Assembly (NCBI GenBank): GCA_900542245.1
Contig: UQMQ01000036.1
Coordinates: 1-18,709 of the forward strand
DNA length: 18,709 bases
Direction: 5' to 3'
Origin: an uncultured Eubacteriales bacterium
GTDB lineage: Bacteria > Bacillota > Clostridia > Peptostreptococcales > Anaerovoracaceae
Shown here piece after piece: positions 7,433-14,297 of the stretch; positions within the stretch are counted from its first letter, which is position 1; each line of letters opens with the position of its first letter. Below the pieces are notes generated by a model. The model was not told the DNA's origin. It searched no databases and was given only the letters and a program-made list of their open reading frames with translations. The position numbers were made by a program, and so were the translations under genes.

Positions 7433-7682
7433 GCTGCGTCAAGCGCGCGCATGTGTGAAAACCCAGCCATGTACAGGGAATCCCCCTTGACCGCGCAAGC
7501 AGGCGCACATGCGCCGCGGTCACATAACTTTGCTGATCGGACAGAACCTTTTTCGCAATGATACCTGAAAAATCATCCACCAAAAACCAAAAGGTCTGTC
7601 TGTCACCGAAGGCGCGAAAGGATAGCGCTTTTGCGCCGGGCTATAGAAACATACTTATAGAAACGAAAGAGAGGAAAACGCT
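7433..7682. other. Structured 250-bp spacer before the transporter gene
   Basis: No gene is seen. Two stem-loops stand out. TGACCGCG (7488-7495) pairs exactly with CGCGGTCA (7515-7522), with a nested GGCGCA/TGCGCC pairing inside. GGCGCGAAAG (7611-7620) pairs with CTTTTGCGCC (7628-7637) with one G-U pair. A direct repeat TATAGAAAC occurs at 7642-7650 and 7656-7664, just before the ribosome binding site. No T-box, S-box or other riboswitch core was recognised, and no convincing promoter was found, so this may be a long transcribed leader or intercistronic region. Confidence 0.5.
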
Positions 7683-8906
7683 ATGGTTATGTATAACTTT
7701 GCACTTGCATTTGTAATCTGCGCCGTTGTTTACATCATCGGCGAGGTGGTCGCGACTGTGACGAAAGCATGGATTCCGTCCGTATTTGTTACTGCAGTCG
7801 TACTGCTGATCGGATATTGGACCGTCATCCCCAAAACAGTCGTCAGCGACTCCGTCCTGATCCCGTTCGGCAGCAGCATCGGTATTTACCTGCTGATCAC
7901 CCATATGGGTACCGTCATCAGTTTGAAACAGCTCAAGGAACAGTGGAGAACCATTGTCGTCTGTCTGGCAGGACTTGCCGGCATGATGGTACTCGGCTAT
8001 TTCGTCGGCAGTCTGGTTATGGACAGAGACCTCATCATCGCAGGTCTGCCGCCGCTGACCGGTGGTATTATCGCGGCGACGATGATGCAGACCGCAGCGC
8101 AAAACGCGGGACTGGAGCTGGCAGCGGTATTCGCGATCGCGATGTACTGTATTCAGGGCTTTATCGGCTATCCGCTGACCGCAATCTGCCTGCAGTCCTA
8201 TGGCAAGAAGCTTGTCAAGGGTCTGCGTGACGGCTCCATCGTGATTACCGCGCAGGACAGAATTGAAATGGCAAACGCGGGCATGACCGCAGTGCCGACC
8301 GATGACGGCAAGAAGAAACTGATCCCGGCACTTCCGGCAAAATACAATACCCCTGTGATGATGCTCTTAAAGCTTGGCATCGTCGCATGGTTTGCGAGCC
8401 TGATGGGTCAGATCCAGTTCCCGATCATCGGTACCATCAGCGGCGCGATTTGGGCATTGATATTCGGTGTTATCTTCACCACCATCGGCTTCTTGGATTC
8501 TAATTTGCTGAACCGAGCGAACTCCTTCCAGATCACGATGTTCGCGCTGATGATGTACGTATTCGATGGGCTCAAGGACTGCACACCGGAGATGCTGAAG
8601 CAAATCATCGGACCGATGATCATTCTCATCATCATTGGTGTTGCCGGTATGGCGCTGTTCTCGTTCATTATCGCGAAGATTCTGAAGATGTCCTTCCCGC
8701 TGGCGTTCGCGAACGGTCTGACCGCTTTGTACGGCTTCCCATGTGACGCGATCATCACAGAGTCCACCTGCAACGGTGTCGGACAGACAGAAGACGAGAG
8801 AAAATACCTGCTGAGCAAGATGTTCCCGTCCATGGTTGTCGGCGGCTTCATCACAGTAACGATTACTTCTGTATTTATCGCAGGCGCATTTGCGAAATTA
8901 CTCTAA
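7683..8906 (+). CDS. Multi-pass transporter, possibly GltS/ESS-like
   Basis: A 407-aa very hydrophobic protein with about ten to eleven membrane helices arranged as two halves, separated by a soluble loop around residues 176-222 that is rich in charged residues. Each half carries a Gly/Thr-rich re-entrant-like stretch: PLTGGIIAATMMQTAAQNAG in the first and LTALYGFPCDAIITESTCNG in the second. This two-fold layout is like the glutamate:Na+ symporter (ESS/GltS) and related exchangers, but the canonical GltS GGHGT motif is absent, so the family is uncertain. It is flanked by three amidohydrolases, which points to uptake of an N-acyl amino acid, peptide or amide, or export of a product. The start ATG follows GAGGAA (7671-7676); the next in-frame ATG is two codons later. 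An efficient terminator lies just downstream. Confidence 0.8.
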   Translation: MVMYNFALAFVICAVVYIIGEVVATVTKAWIPSVFVTAVVLLIGYWTVIPKTVVSDSVLIPFGSSIGIYLLITHMGTVISLKQLKEQWRTIVVCLAGLAGMMVLGYFVGSLVMDRDLIIAGLPPLTGGIIAATMMQTAAQNAGLELAAVFAIAMYCIQGFIGYPLTAICLQSYGKKLVKGLRDGSIVITAQDRIEMANAGMTAVPTDDGKKKLIPALPAKYNTPVMMLLKLGIVAWFASLMGQIQFPIIGTISGAIWALIFGVIFTTIGFLDSNLLNRANSFQITMFALMMYVFDGLKDCTPEMLKQIIGPMIILIIIGVAGMALFSFIIAKILKMSFPLAFANGLTALYGFPCDAIITESTCNGVGQTEDERKYLLSKMFPSMVVGGFITVTITSVFIAGAFAKLL

Positions 8907-8920
8907 GAAAACAACCTATG

Positions 8921-8949
8921 CCCGTCTGCACCTGCAGGCGGGTGCTTTT
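8921..8949 (+). terminator. Intrinsic terminator after the transporter gene
   Basis: CCCGTCTGCA (8921-8930) pairs with TGCAGGCGGG (8933-8942) through one G-U pair, followed by TGCTTTTT. It is a compact GC-rich stem with a T5 run, 14 nt after the stop codon. Confidence 0.82.
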
Positions 8950-9011
8950 TCGCATCCGTGGGCGGGCGGATACTTTCCGATGCAGGCTACCTGCTTTCAC
9001 AGGATACACAC

Positions 9012-9047
9012 TTGTCCGCAGGACATCAATTTGATATATTTGATATA
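9012..9047 (+). promoter_or_regulatory. Promoter with tandem TTTGATATA repeat and inverted repeat over the -35
   Basis: TTGTCC (9012-9017), a 17-nt spacer and TATATT (9035-9040) resemble a sigma-A promoter at 4/6 and 5/6 positions. Two head-to-tail copies of TTTGATATA (9030-9038 and 9039-9047) cover the -10 region. A short inverted repeat, TGTCC, GCA, GGACA (9013-9025), overlaps the -35. This layout suggests binding sites for a regulator of the second amidohydrolase gene. Confidence 0.55.
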
Positions 9048-9103
9048 GCTGAGATAAAAGCGGGAAATCCGAACAAAATACATATAGAAAAGGAGATTCG
9101 ACA

Positions 9104-10282
9104 ATGAAAGACATTTGGGAACTGGCGAAAGCCAATGAAGCGTATATCATAGACAGAAGAAGATATTACCACGCGCATCCGGAGCCATCCATGCAGGAGG
9201 TAGAGACTACCAAGGCCATCGCGAAAGATTTGGAAGCGCTGGGAATCGAGTATAAGACGTTTCCGGATCATACGGGCGTGCTCGGCGTTATCCGTGGCGG
9301 CAAGCCGGGCAAGGGTATCATGCTGCGCGCAGATATCGACGGACTTTCGGGGGTACACGAAGCAACGGGGCTGCCGTTTGCCAGCCAGAATCCTGATTGC
9401 ATGCATGCCTGCGGACACGACACGCACATCAGTGTCCTGCTCGGCGCGGCAAAGATCTTAAATGAAATCAAGGATGAGCTTTGCGGTACCATCAACCTCT
9501 GCTTTGAACCGGCCGAGGAAACCCTGCAGGGCGCGTCTCTGATGATCCAGGACGGCTGTCTGGACGGCATGGATGCCTGCTTCGGCATGCACACCTGGTC
9601 CGCGGGCACCAGCGGCAAGGCAAGCTTCATGAAAGGCAATATCATGGCCGCAGGCGGAAAGTTCACCGTAAGGGTCAAGGGCTATGCGTCACACGGCGCA
9701 CGTCCGCAGGACGGACATGACGCTATTATCGCAGCCTGCAGCATCGCGATGAACCTGCAGACCTATGTATCCCGCAGAAACGACCCGCTGAATCCATTGG
9801 TTTTAACCATCGGCACCATCCATGGCGGTGCGCGCTGGAATGTCATCGCGAATGAGGTCGTGATGGAAGGCACGCTGCGCACCTTTGACGCGGAGGTTCG
9901 AAAAAATCTCAAAAGAGATCTCAGCCAGATCGTCGAGCATACCGGCAAGGCGCTCGGCGTAGAAGCGACGCTGGAATATGAAGAAATGTGGCCGCCGACA
10001 ATCAATGCCGACGATGAGATGCTCTCCATCAGCCGCAACGCGGCCGTCAAGTTGTTCGGCGAGGATGCGCTGGAAGAACAGCCGCCGACGATGGGCGGAG
10101 AATCGTTCTCCCTCTATTTGGAACGCATTCCGGGCACATACGGCTTCATGGGCAGCCGCGACGAGGTACATTGTTATGGCAACCACAATGAAAAATTCGA
10201 TATTGATGAGAGCATCTTAAAGCGCAGCGCAGCACTGTTCGTACAGGTGACTGTCGATTTCCTGAACAAGGACGCAAAATAA
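9104..10282 (+). CDS. M20D metallo-amidohydrolase 2
   Basis: Second predicted M20D amidohydrolase, 392 aa, complete. Key residues are all present: MHACGHD (100-106, Cys103 and His105), EPAEE (135-139, catalytic Glu138 and ligand Glu139), FGMH (His163), ASHGARP (195-201, His197) and a C-terminal GNHNEKFDIDE segment with His361. The N-terminus begins with WELAKANEAYIIDRRRYYHA, matching the family RRxxHxxPE start region. It differs clearly in sequence from the copies on either side, so this is not a recent duplication. The ATG is preceded by AAAGGAG (about 9090-9096). It has its own promoter after the transporter terminator, and is followed 89 nt later by the third copy, most likely in the same transcript. 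The substrate is not predictable beyond an N-acyl amino acid, peptide-like or amide compound. Confidence 0.92.
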   Translation: MKDIWELAKANEAYIIDRRRYYHAHPEPSMQEVETTKAIAKDLEALGIEYKTFPDHTGVLGVIRGGKPGKGIMLRADIDGLSGVHEATGLPFASQNPDCMHACGHDTHISVLLGAAKILNEIKDELCGTINLCFEPAEETLQGASLMIQDGCLDGMDACFGMHTWSAGTSGKASFMKGNIMAAGGKFTVRVKGYASHGARPQDGHDAIIAACSIAMNLQTYVSRRNDPLNPLVLTIGTIHGGARWNVIANEVVMEGTLRTFDAEVRKNLKRDLSQIVEHTGKALGVEATLEYEEMWPPTINADDEMLSISRNAAVKLFGEDALEEQPPTMGGESFSLYLERIPGTYGFMGSRDEVHCYGNHNEKFDIDESILKRSAALFVQVTVDFLNKDAK

Positions 10283-10297
10283 ACAGGCGCTATCGTA

Positions 10298-10321
10298 TGC
10301 CGCACGCGGCAGTGTGCGGCA
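10298..10321 (+). other. Intercistronic 8-bp hairpin between amidohydrolases 2 and 3
   Basis: TGCCGCAC (10298-10305) and GTGCGGCA (10314-10321) form a perfect stem with an 8-nt loop and no T-run. Probably an mRNA processing or stability element, or partial attenuation, within a shared transcript. Confidence 0.4.
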
Positions 10322-10371
10322 GCGCATGGCGAAACGACAGAAGAAGATAGATCAGAGAGAGGGACAAGAAG

Positions 10372-11535
10372 ATGAATATTGCAGAGGCAGCGCAGAAATA
10401 CGCTGATTATACGATTGAAATGAGACGTTATTTCCACAAGTATCCGGAGCTCAGCCTGCAGGAGGAGAATACCGCCAAAAAGATTCGCGAGGAACTGACC
10501 AAAATGGGCATTCCGTTCGTGACGATGGCGAACTACGGTACTGTTGCGACCATCGGCGGTAAGAAGCCGGGCAAGTGCGTGCTGCTCCGCGCGGACATGG
10601 ACGCACTGGCTGTGCAGGAAGAAAACGATGTGGAATACGCATCCACGAAGCCGGGCATCATGCATGCCTGCGGACACGACAGCCACAGCGCGATGCTGCT
10701 CGGCTGCGCGAAAATCCTCAAGGACATGGAGGACGAGATCAACGGTACCGTACGCCTTTGCTTCCAGCTTTCGGAGGAAAACGGGCAGGGCGCGAAGCTG
10801 ATGATCAAGGAAGGTCTGCTCGATGGCGTCGACGCATGCTTTGCACTGCATGTATGGGCAAATGTGGACAGCGGTTACGTTGCCGTTGCGCCGGGTCCGG
10901 TGATGGCGAGCGCCAATCTCTTTGAAGTGCAGATTAAGGGAAAAGGCAGCCATGGCTCTGCACCCCATCAAGGCATCGATGCGCTGACAACCGGCTGTGC
11001 AGTCGTCGGGGAGCTGCAAAAAATCGTCAGTCGCGAGATTGACCCGCAGGAAGCGGCAGTGCTCACCATCGGCTCATTCCAAAGCGGTACGGGTTGGAAC
11101 ATTATCGCGGATTCCGCCAAGCTGGTCGGCACGACACGCTGCTTCTCCAAAGAAGTCAACGCCATGCTTCCACAGGCGATGGAGCGCGTCATCAAAAATG
11201 TCTGCGAAGCGCATCGCTGCGAGGGTAAGCTGATTTATACCCCGATTGTAGATCCAACCATCAATGACGAAAAGCTGGCAATACTCGCCCAAGGCTCGGT
11301 TGCAAAGATTTTCGGTGAAGGAAAAATCCAAGCCATGAAGCCGACGACAGGCGGCGAAGATTTCTCGGAAATGATGCGCGATATTCCGGGCGTGATTGGC
11401 ATGGTCGGCGTGCGCAATCCGGAGATCGACGGCGTTTACGCCAACCACCATGGAAAATTCAAGGTGGATGAGGCGCAGATGGTCAAAGGCGCGGGGCTGT
11501 ACGCGCAGATGGCGGTGGATTATCTGAATCAGTAA
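10372..11535 (+). CDS. M20D metallo-amidohydrolase 3
   Basis: Third M20D amidohydrolase, 387 aa, complete. Active-site residues are MHACGHD (97-103, Cys100 and His102), QLSEE (132-136, Glu135 and Glu136), FALH (His160), SHGSAPH (193-199, His194) and a C-terminal YANHHGKFKVDE region (His359/His360). Overall layout and C-terminal NHxxKFxVDE ending are closer to copy 2 than to copy 1, which ends in LHNPQC. The ATG follows AGAGAGGGA (about 10355-10363). It is probably cotranscribed with copy 2 and ends before a hairpin at 11605-11632 that has a T-rich tail. Possible activities include aminoacylase, hippurate hydrolase or carboxypeptidase-like amidase. Confidence 0.92.
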   Translation: MNIAEAAQKYADYTIEMRRYFHKYPELSLQEENTAKKIREELTKMGIPFVTMANYGTVATIGGKKPGKCVLLRADMDALAVQEENDVEYASTKPGIMHACGHDSHSAMLLGCAKILKDMEDEINGTVRLCFQLSEENGQGAKLMIKEGLLDGVDACFALHVWANVDSGYVAVAPGPVMASANLFEVQIKGKGSHGSAPHQGIDALTTGCAVVGELQKIVSREIDPQEAAVLTIGSFQSGTGWNIIADSAKLVGTTRCFSKEVNAMLPQAMERVIKNVCEAHRCEGKLIYTPIVDPTINDEKLAILAQGSVAKIFGEGKIQAMKPTTGGEDFSEMMRDIPGVIGMVGVRNPEIDGVYANHHGKFKVDEAQMVKGAGLYAQMAVDYLNQ

Positions 11536-11597
11536 GATTTTCCAAAGCCCTGCTTTGTGAAAAATGCCCGAAACGGGTAGAAATCAGACGAAAAAAA

Positions 11598-11606
11598 TGT
11601 TATAAT
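11598..11606 (+). promoter_or_regulatory. Extended -10 promoter of the acyltransferase-ligase operon
   Basis: TGTTATAAT at 11598-11606 is a perfect extended -10 element (TGnTATAAT). A -35 is not evident at the right distance, which is typical for extended -10 promoters. The first bases of the inverted repeat at 11605-11632 overlap it, so a protein on the repeat would block transcription start. Confidence 0.62.
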
Positions 11607-11640
11607 GGTACTTACTTATGGGTAAGTACCATTTTTCTTT
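11605..11640 (+). terminator. Perfect 11-bp inverted repeat with T-tract: terminator and/or operator
   Basis: ATGGTACTTAC (11605-11615), loop TTATGG, GTAAGTACCAT (11622-11632), followed by TTTTTCTTT. As RNA it is a standard intrinsic terminator for the amidohydrolase operon. As DNA it is a 28-bp palindrome placed exactly at the start of transcription of the next operon, as expected for a TetR-type operator. Both roles may apply. Confidence 0.7.
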
Positions 11641-11669
11641 GCCCAAAGCGCAGAGAGGAGAAAACATAT

Positions 11670-12557
11670 ATGACAACCGAAAAAAAACGATGGGGAGACC
11701 GTCGGGACGCGGTGTGGCTGCGGGATTTGGACGCGCTGCACGTGTTCATGCCGTATCTCTATCCGAACCGCGCCGATAACGAAGCGTTTATCAGCGAAGC
11801 CATCGATTTGGAGAATATCGATCGGTATCTGGCAGAGAAGAACGCTGCGCTGCCGGACGGCGAAGAGCCGTACAAACTGTTTTATCTGCTGCTGGCGGCG
11901 CTGGTCAAGACGATCACGCTCAGACCGAAGATGAACCGCTTTATCAAGGGCGGACGCGTGTATCAGAGAGACAAGCTTTCACTGGCCTTCGTTGTCAAAA
12001 AGCAGTTTCAGGATGATGCGCATGAGGCGCTCGCGTTTATCGAATTTGACGAAACGACGACCATTGACGATGTGCGCAGGAAGCTGGCGGCAGAGATTCA
12101 CGCATGCCGCAGCGATAAGATTGACAACTCGACGGCGGGCATGGAGATGCTCGGCAGGCTGCCGCGGCCGGTCCTGCGGCTGGTGATGTGGGTGCTGCAC
12201 CGGCTGGACTACTATGGTCGCGTGCCGTACAGTCTGGTCAAGGCGGATCCGAACTATGCGACCTGCTTTATTACCAACCTCGGTTCGATCGGTCTCAAAG
12301 CAGGCTATCACCATCTGTCCAACTGGGGCACCAATTCGATTTTTATCGTCATCGGCGAGAAAAGCCTGCAGCCGCACTGGGAAGCGGACGGCAGCATGAG
12401 CATGCGGGAGGTTCTGCCGCTGGGTCTGACACTCGACGAAAGGATTGCGGACGGTTACTACTATTCCAGAACCGTCAAGCTGTTAAAATATTTGCTGCAT
12501 AACCCGCAGCTGCTGGAAACTCCGGCAAATGAGGAGGTGGATGATGGAACCATTTGA
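11670..12557 (+). CDS. E2/CAT-like acyltransferase-fold protein lacking the catalytic histidine
   Basis: A 295-aa stand-alone protein of the 2-oxoacid dehydrogenase E2 catalytic-domain/chloramphenicol acetyltransferase superfamily. Support comes from FITNLGSIG (200-208), matching the E2 SNLGMFG strand, the following IFIVIGEK strand, and LTLDERIADG (253-262), which aligns with the E2 active-site motif DHRxxDG; the Asp (261) is kept. The catalytic His of that motif is Glu257 here. There is no lipoyl or peripheral-subunit-binding domain, so it is not a normal dehydrogenase E2. Acyl transfer would have to use another residue (a HisHis pair sits at 214-215), or the protein may bind acyl-CoA without catalysis. 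GAGAGGAG (11652-11659) precedes the ATG. Its 3' end overlaps the start of the acyl-CoA ligase gene, so the two are translationally coupled and almost certainly act on the same acyl group. The fold is confident; activity is not. Confidence 0.8.
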   Translation: MTTEKKRWGDRRDAVWLRDLDALHVFMPYLYPNRADNEAFISEAIDLENIDRYLAEKNAALPDGEEPYKLFYLLLAALVKTITLRPKMNRFIKGGRVYQRDKLSLAFVVKKQFQDDAHEALAFIEFDETTTIDDVRRKLAAEIHACRSDKIDNSTAGMEMLGRLPRPVLRLVMWVLHRLDYYGRVPYSLVKADPNYATCFITNLGSIGLKAGYHHLSNWGTNSIFIVIGEKSLQPHWEADGSMSMREVLPLGLTLDERIADGYYYSRTVKLLKYLLHNPQLLETPANEEVDDGTI

Positions 12558-14268
12558 GAATTTACATGTCAACGCGCCCTGGCTGAAGAATCTCGGCGGG
12601 GTGCCCGCACATCTGGACTATTATCAGGGGAGCATGTACGATAAGGTCGCAGAGATCGCGGTCAACTATCCGCGCTACATCGCCTATGACTTCATGGGCG
12701 GCAAGGTGCGCTACAAGGACTTTATCCGTAAGGTCGATGAATGCGCCCGCGCACTGGCAGCCATCGGTGTCAAAGAGGGCGAAAGCGTCACGATCTGCAT
12801 GCCGAACGCGCCGCAGGCCGTCATCATGTTCTATGCGGTCAATAAGGTCGGCGCGATCGCCAATATGGTGCATCCGCTGTCCAGTGAATCGGAGATCGAA
12901 TTTTGCCTGCGCGAGTCGGCCAGCGTGGTCTGCCTCACGCTCGATCAGTTCTACGGCAAGTTTGCGAATATCCGCGGCAGGGTGCAGCTGCGAAGTCTGA
13001 TTCTGACCAGCATCAAGGATGCGCTCAGCCCGATTAAGCGCAAGGGCTACTATCTGGCGGAGGGCCGCAAGATCAAACGCGTACCGGCGAACGCCGAAAT
13101 CGTCTGGTGGGAAAAATTCCTGCGGGACGGCGCGGACTATCACGGTCCGTATCATGTCGTGCGTGAGGCTGGCGATCCGGCAGCCATTCTGTACAGCGGC
13201 GGCACGACGGGCACGATGAAGGGTATCCTGCTTTCAAATCTGAATTTCAACGCGCTCGGACAGCAGATCATCGCGACGAATCCGATGTTTAAGCCGGGCG
13301 ATAAGATGCTGGCTGTCATGCCGATCTTTCATGGCTTCGGACTGGGTGTATGCATCCACTCCATGCTTTCACAAGGGGGTCGCTGCCTGCTGATCCCGCG
13401 CTTCAATCCGGAAAGCTACGCGAAACTCTTAAAAAAGCACAAGCCGAATTTCATCGCGGGTGTACCGACGCTCTACGAGGCGTTGCTGCGTCTCAAAACG
13501 CTCAAGCACGTGGACCTTTCCTGCTTAAAAGGCGTTTTCAGCGGCGGAGATTCTTTGTCGATCGAGTTAAAAAAACGTTTCGACCAATTTCTCGCGGCGC
13601 ACAACGCGACGATTCCGGTCAGAGAGGGTTACGGTACGACGGAGTGCGTGACCGCGAGCTGTCTGACACCGTCGCACTGGGCGAAAGAGGGCAGCATCGG
13701 ACTGCCTTTCCCGGATACGTTCTATAAGATCGTCAAACCGGGCAGCGAGGAGGAAGTGCCTTACGGCGCGGAGGGCGAGATCTGCCTGACCGGTCCGACG
13801 ATGATGATGGAATACATCAACAACCCGGAGGAAACGGCGAACACCCTGCGCAGGCATCCGGATGGGCTGACCTGGCTGCATACCGGAGACCTCGGCATGA
13901 TGGACGCGGACGGATTTATCTATTTCCGCCAGAGGATCAAGCGCATGATCGTCACCAGCGGCTATAATGTCTATCCGTCTCAGATCGAAAACGTACTCGA
14001 TGCGCACGAGCTGGTGCACATGAGCTGCGTCATCGGCGTGCCGGATGCCTATAAGATGCAGAGGGTCGTGGCTTTTATCGTACTGAAGCCGGACGTCAAG
14101 GTCTCAGAGGATGCGGCGCGCGAAATCCTGCTCGCTTATTGTGAGAAGCATGTCGCGAAATACGCGATGCCGAAGGAGCTCCACTTCCGCGACAGTCTGC
14201 CCAAGACGCTGGTCGGCAAGGTGGCCTATCGGGTTTTGGAAGAGGAAGAAGCAAAAAACTACGCATAA
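12544..14268 (+). CDS. Acyl-CoA synthetase / AMP-dependent ligase (ANL superfamily)
   Basis: Activates a carboxylic acid as acyl-AMP, probably then as acyl-CoA. The ANL core motifs are intact: YSGGTTGTMKG (217-227) for ATP phosphate binding, EGYGTTE (361-367), HTGD (446-449) with the adenylate-binding Asp449, RIKRMIVTSGYNVYP after it, and the C-terminal catalytic Lys559 in VGKVAYRV. The 574 aa are normal for long- or medium-chain acyl-CoA ligases. The start at 12544 (second of two adjacent ATGs) is 5 nt after AGGAGGT (12532-12538); an in-frame ATG at 12529 overlaps that site and is unlikely. The reading frame begins 14 nt before the end of the acyltransferase-like gene. I infer a two-step activation and transfer pathway; the acid could be a fatty, aromatic or dicarboxylic acid, which motifs do not decide. 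Confidence 0.92.
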   Translation: MEPFENLHVNAPWLKNLGGVPAHLDYYQGSMYDKVAEIAVNYPRYIAYDFMGGKVRYKDFIRKVDECARALAAIGVKEGESVTICMPNAPQAVIMFYAVNKVGAIANMVHPLSSESEIEFCLRESASVVCLTLDQFYGKFANIRGRVQLRSLILTSIKDALSPIKRKGYYLAEGRKIKRVPANAEIVWWEKFLRDGADYHGPYHVVREAGDPAAILYSGGTTGTMKGILLSNLNFNALGQQIIATNPMFKPGDKMLAVMPIFHGFGLGVCIHSMLSQGGRCLLIPRFNPESYAKLLKKHKPNFIAGVPTLYEALLRLKTLKHVDLSCLKGVFSGGDSLSIELKKRFDQFLAAHNATIPVREGYGTTECVTASCLTPSHWAKEGSIGLPFPDTFYKIVKPGSEEEVPYGAEGEICLTGPTMMMEYINNPEETANTLRRHPDGLTWLHTGDLGMMDADGFIYFRQRIKRMIVTSGYNVYPSQIENVLDAHELVHMSCVIGVPDAYKMQRVVAFIVLKPDVKVSEDAAREILLAYCEKHVAKYAMPKELHFRDSLPKTLVGKVAYRVLEEEEAKNYA

Positions 14269-14297
14269 ATAAAAAGATACATAAAGAAAAGGGGAAT

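Noticed and set aside
7470..7600. T-box or amino-acid riboswitch before the transporter
   Set aside because: The conserved T-box AGGGTGGAACCGCG element and an antiterminator/terminator pair with a T-run are absent.
10174..11019. Minus-strand open frame (281 codons) across amidohydrolases 2 and 3
   Set aside because: Antisense shadow of two genes with intact active-site motifs; no ribosome binding site.
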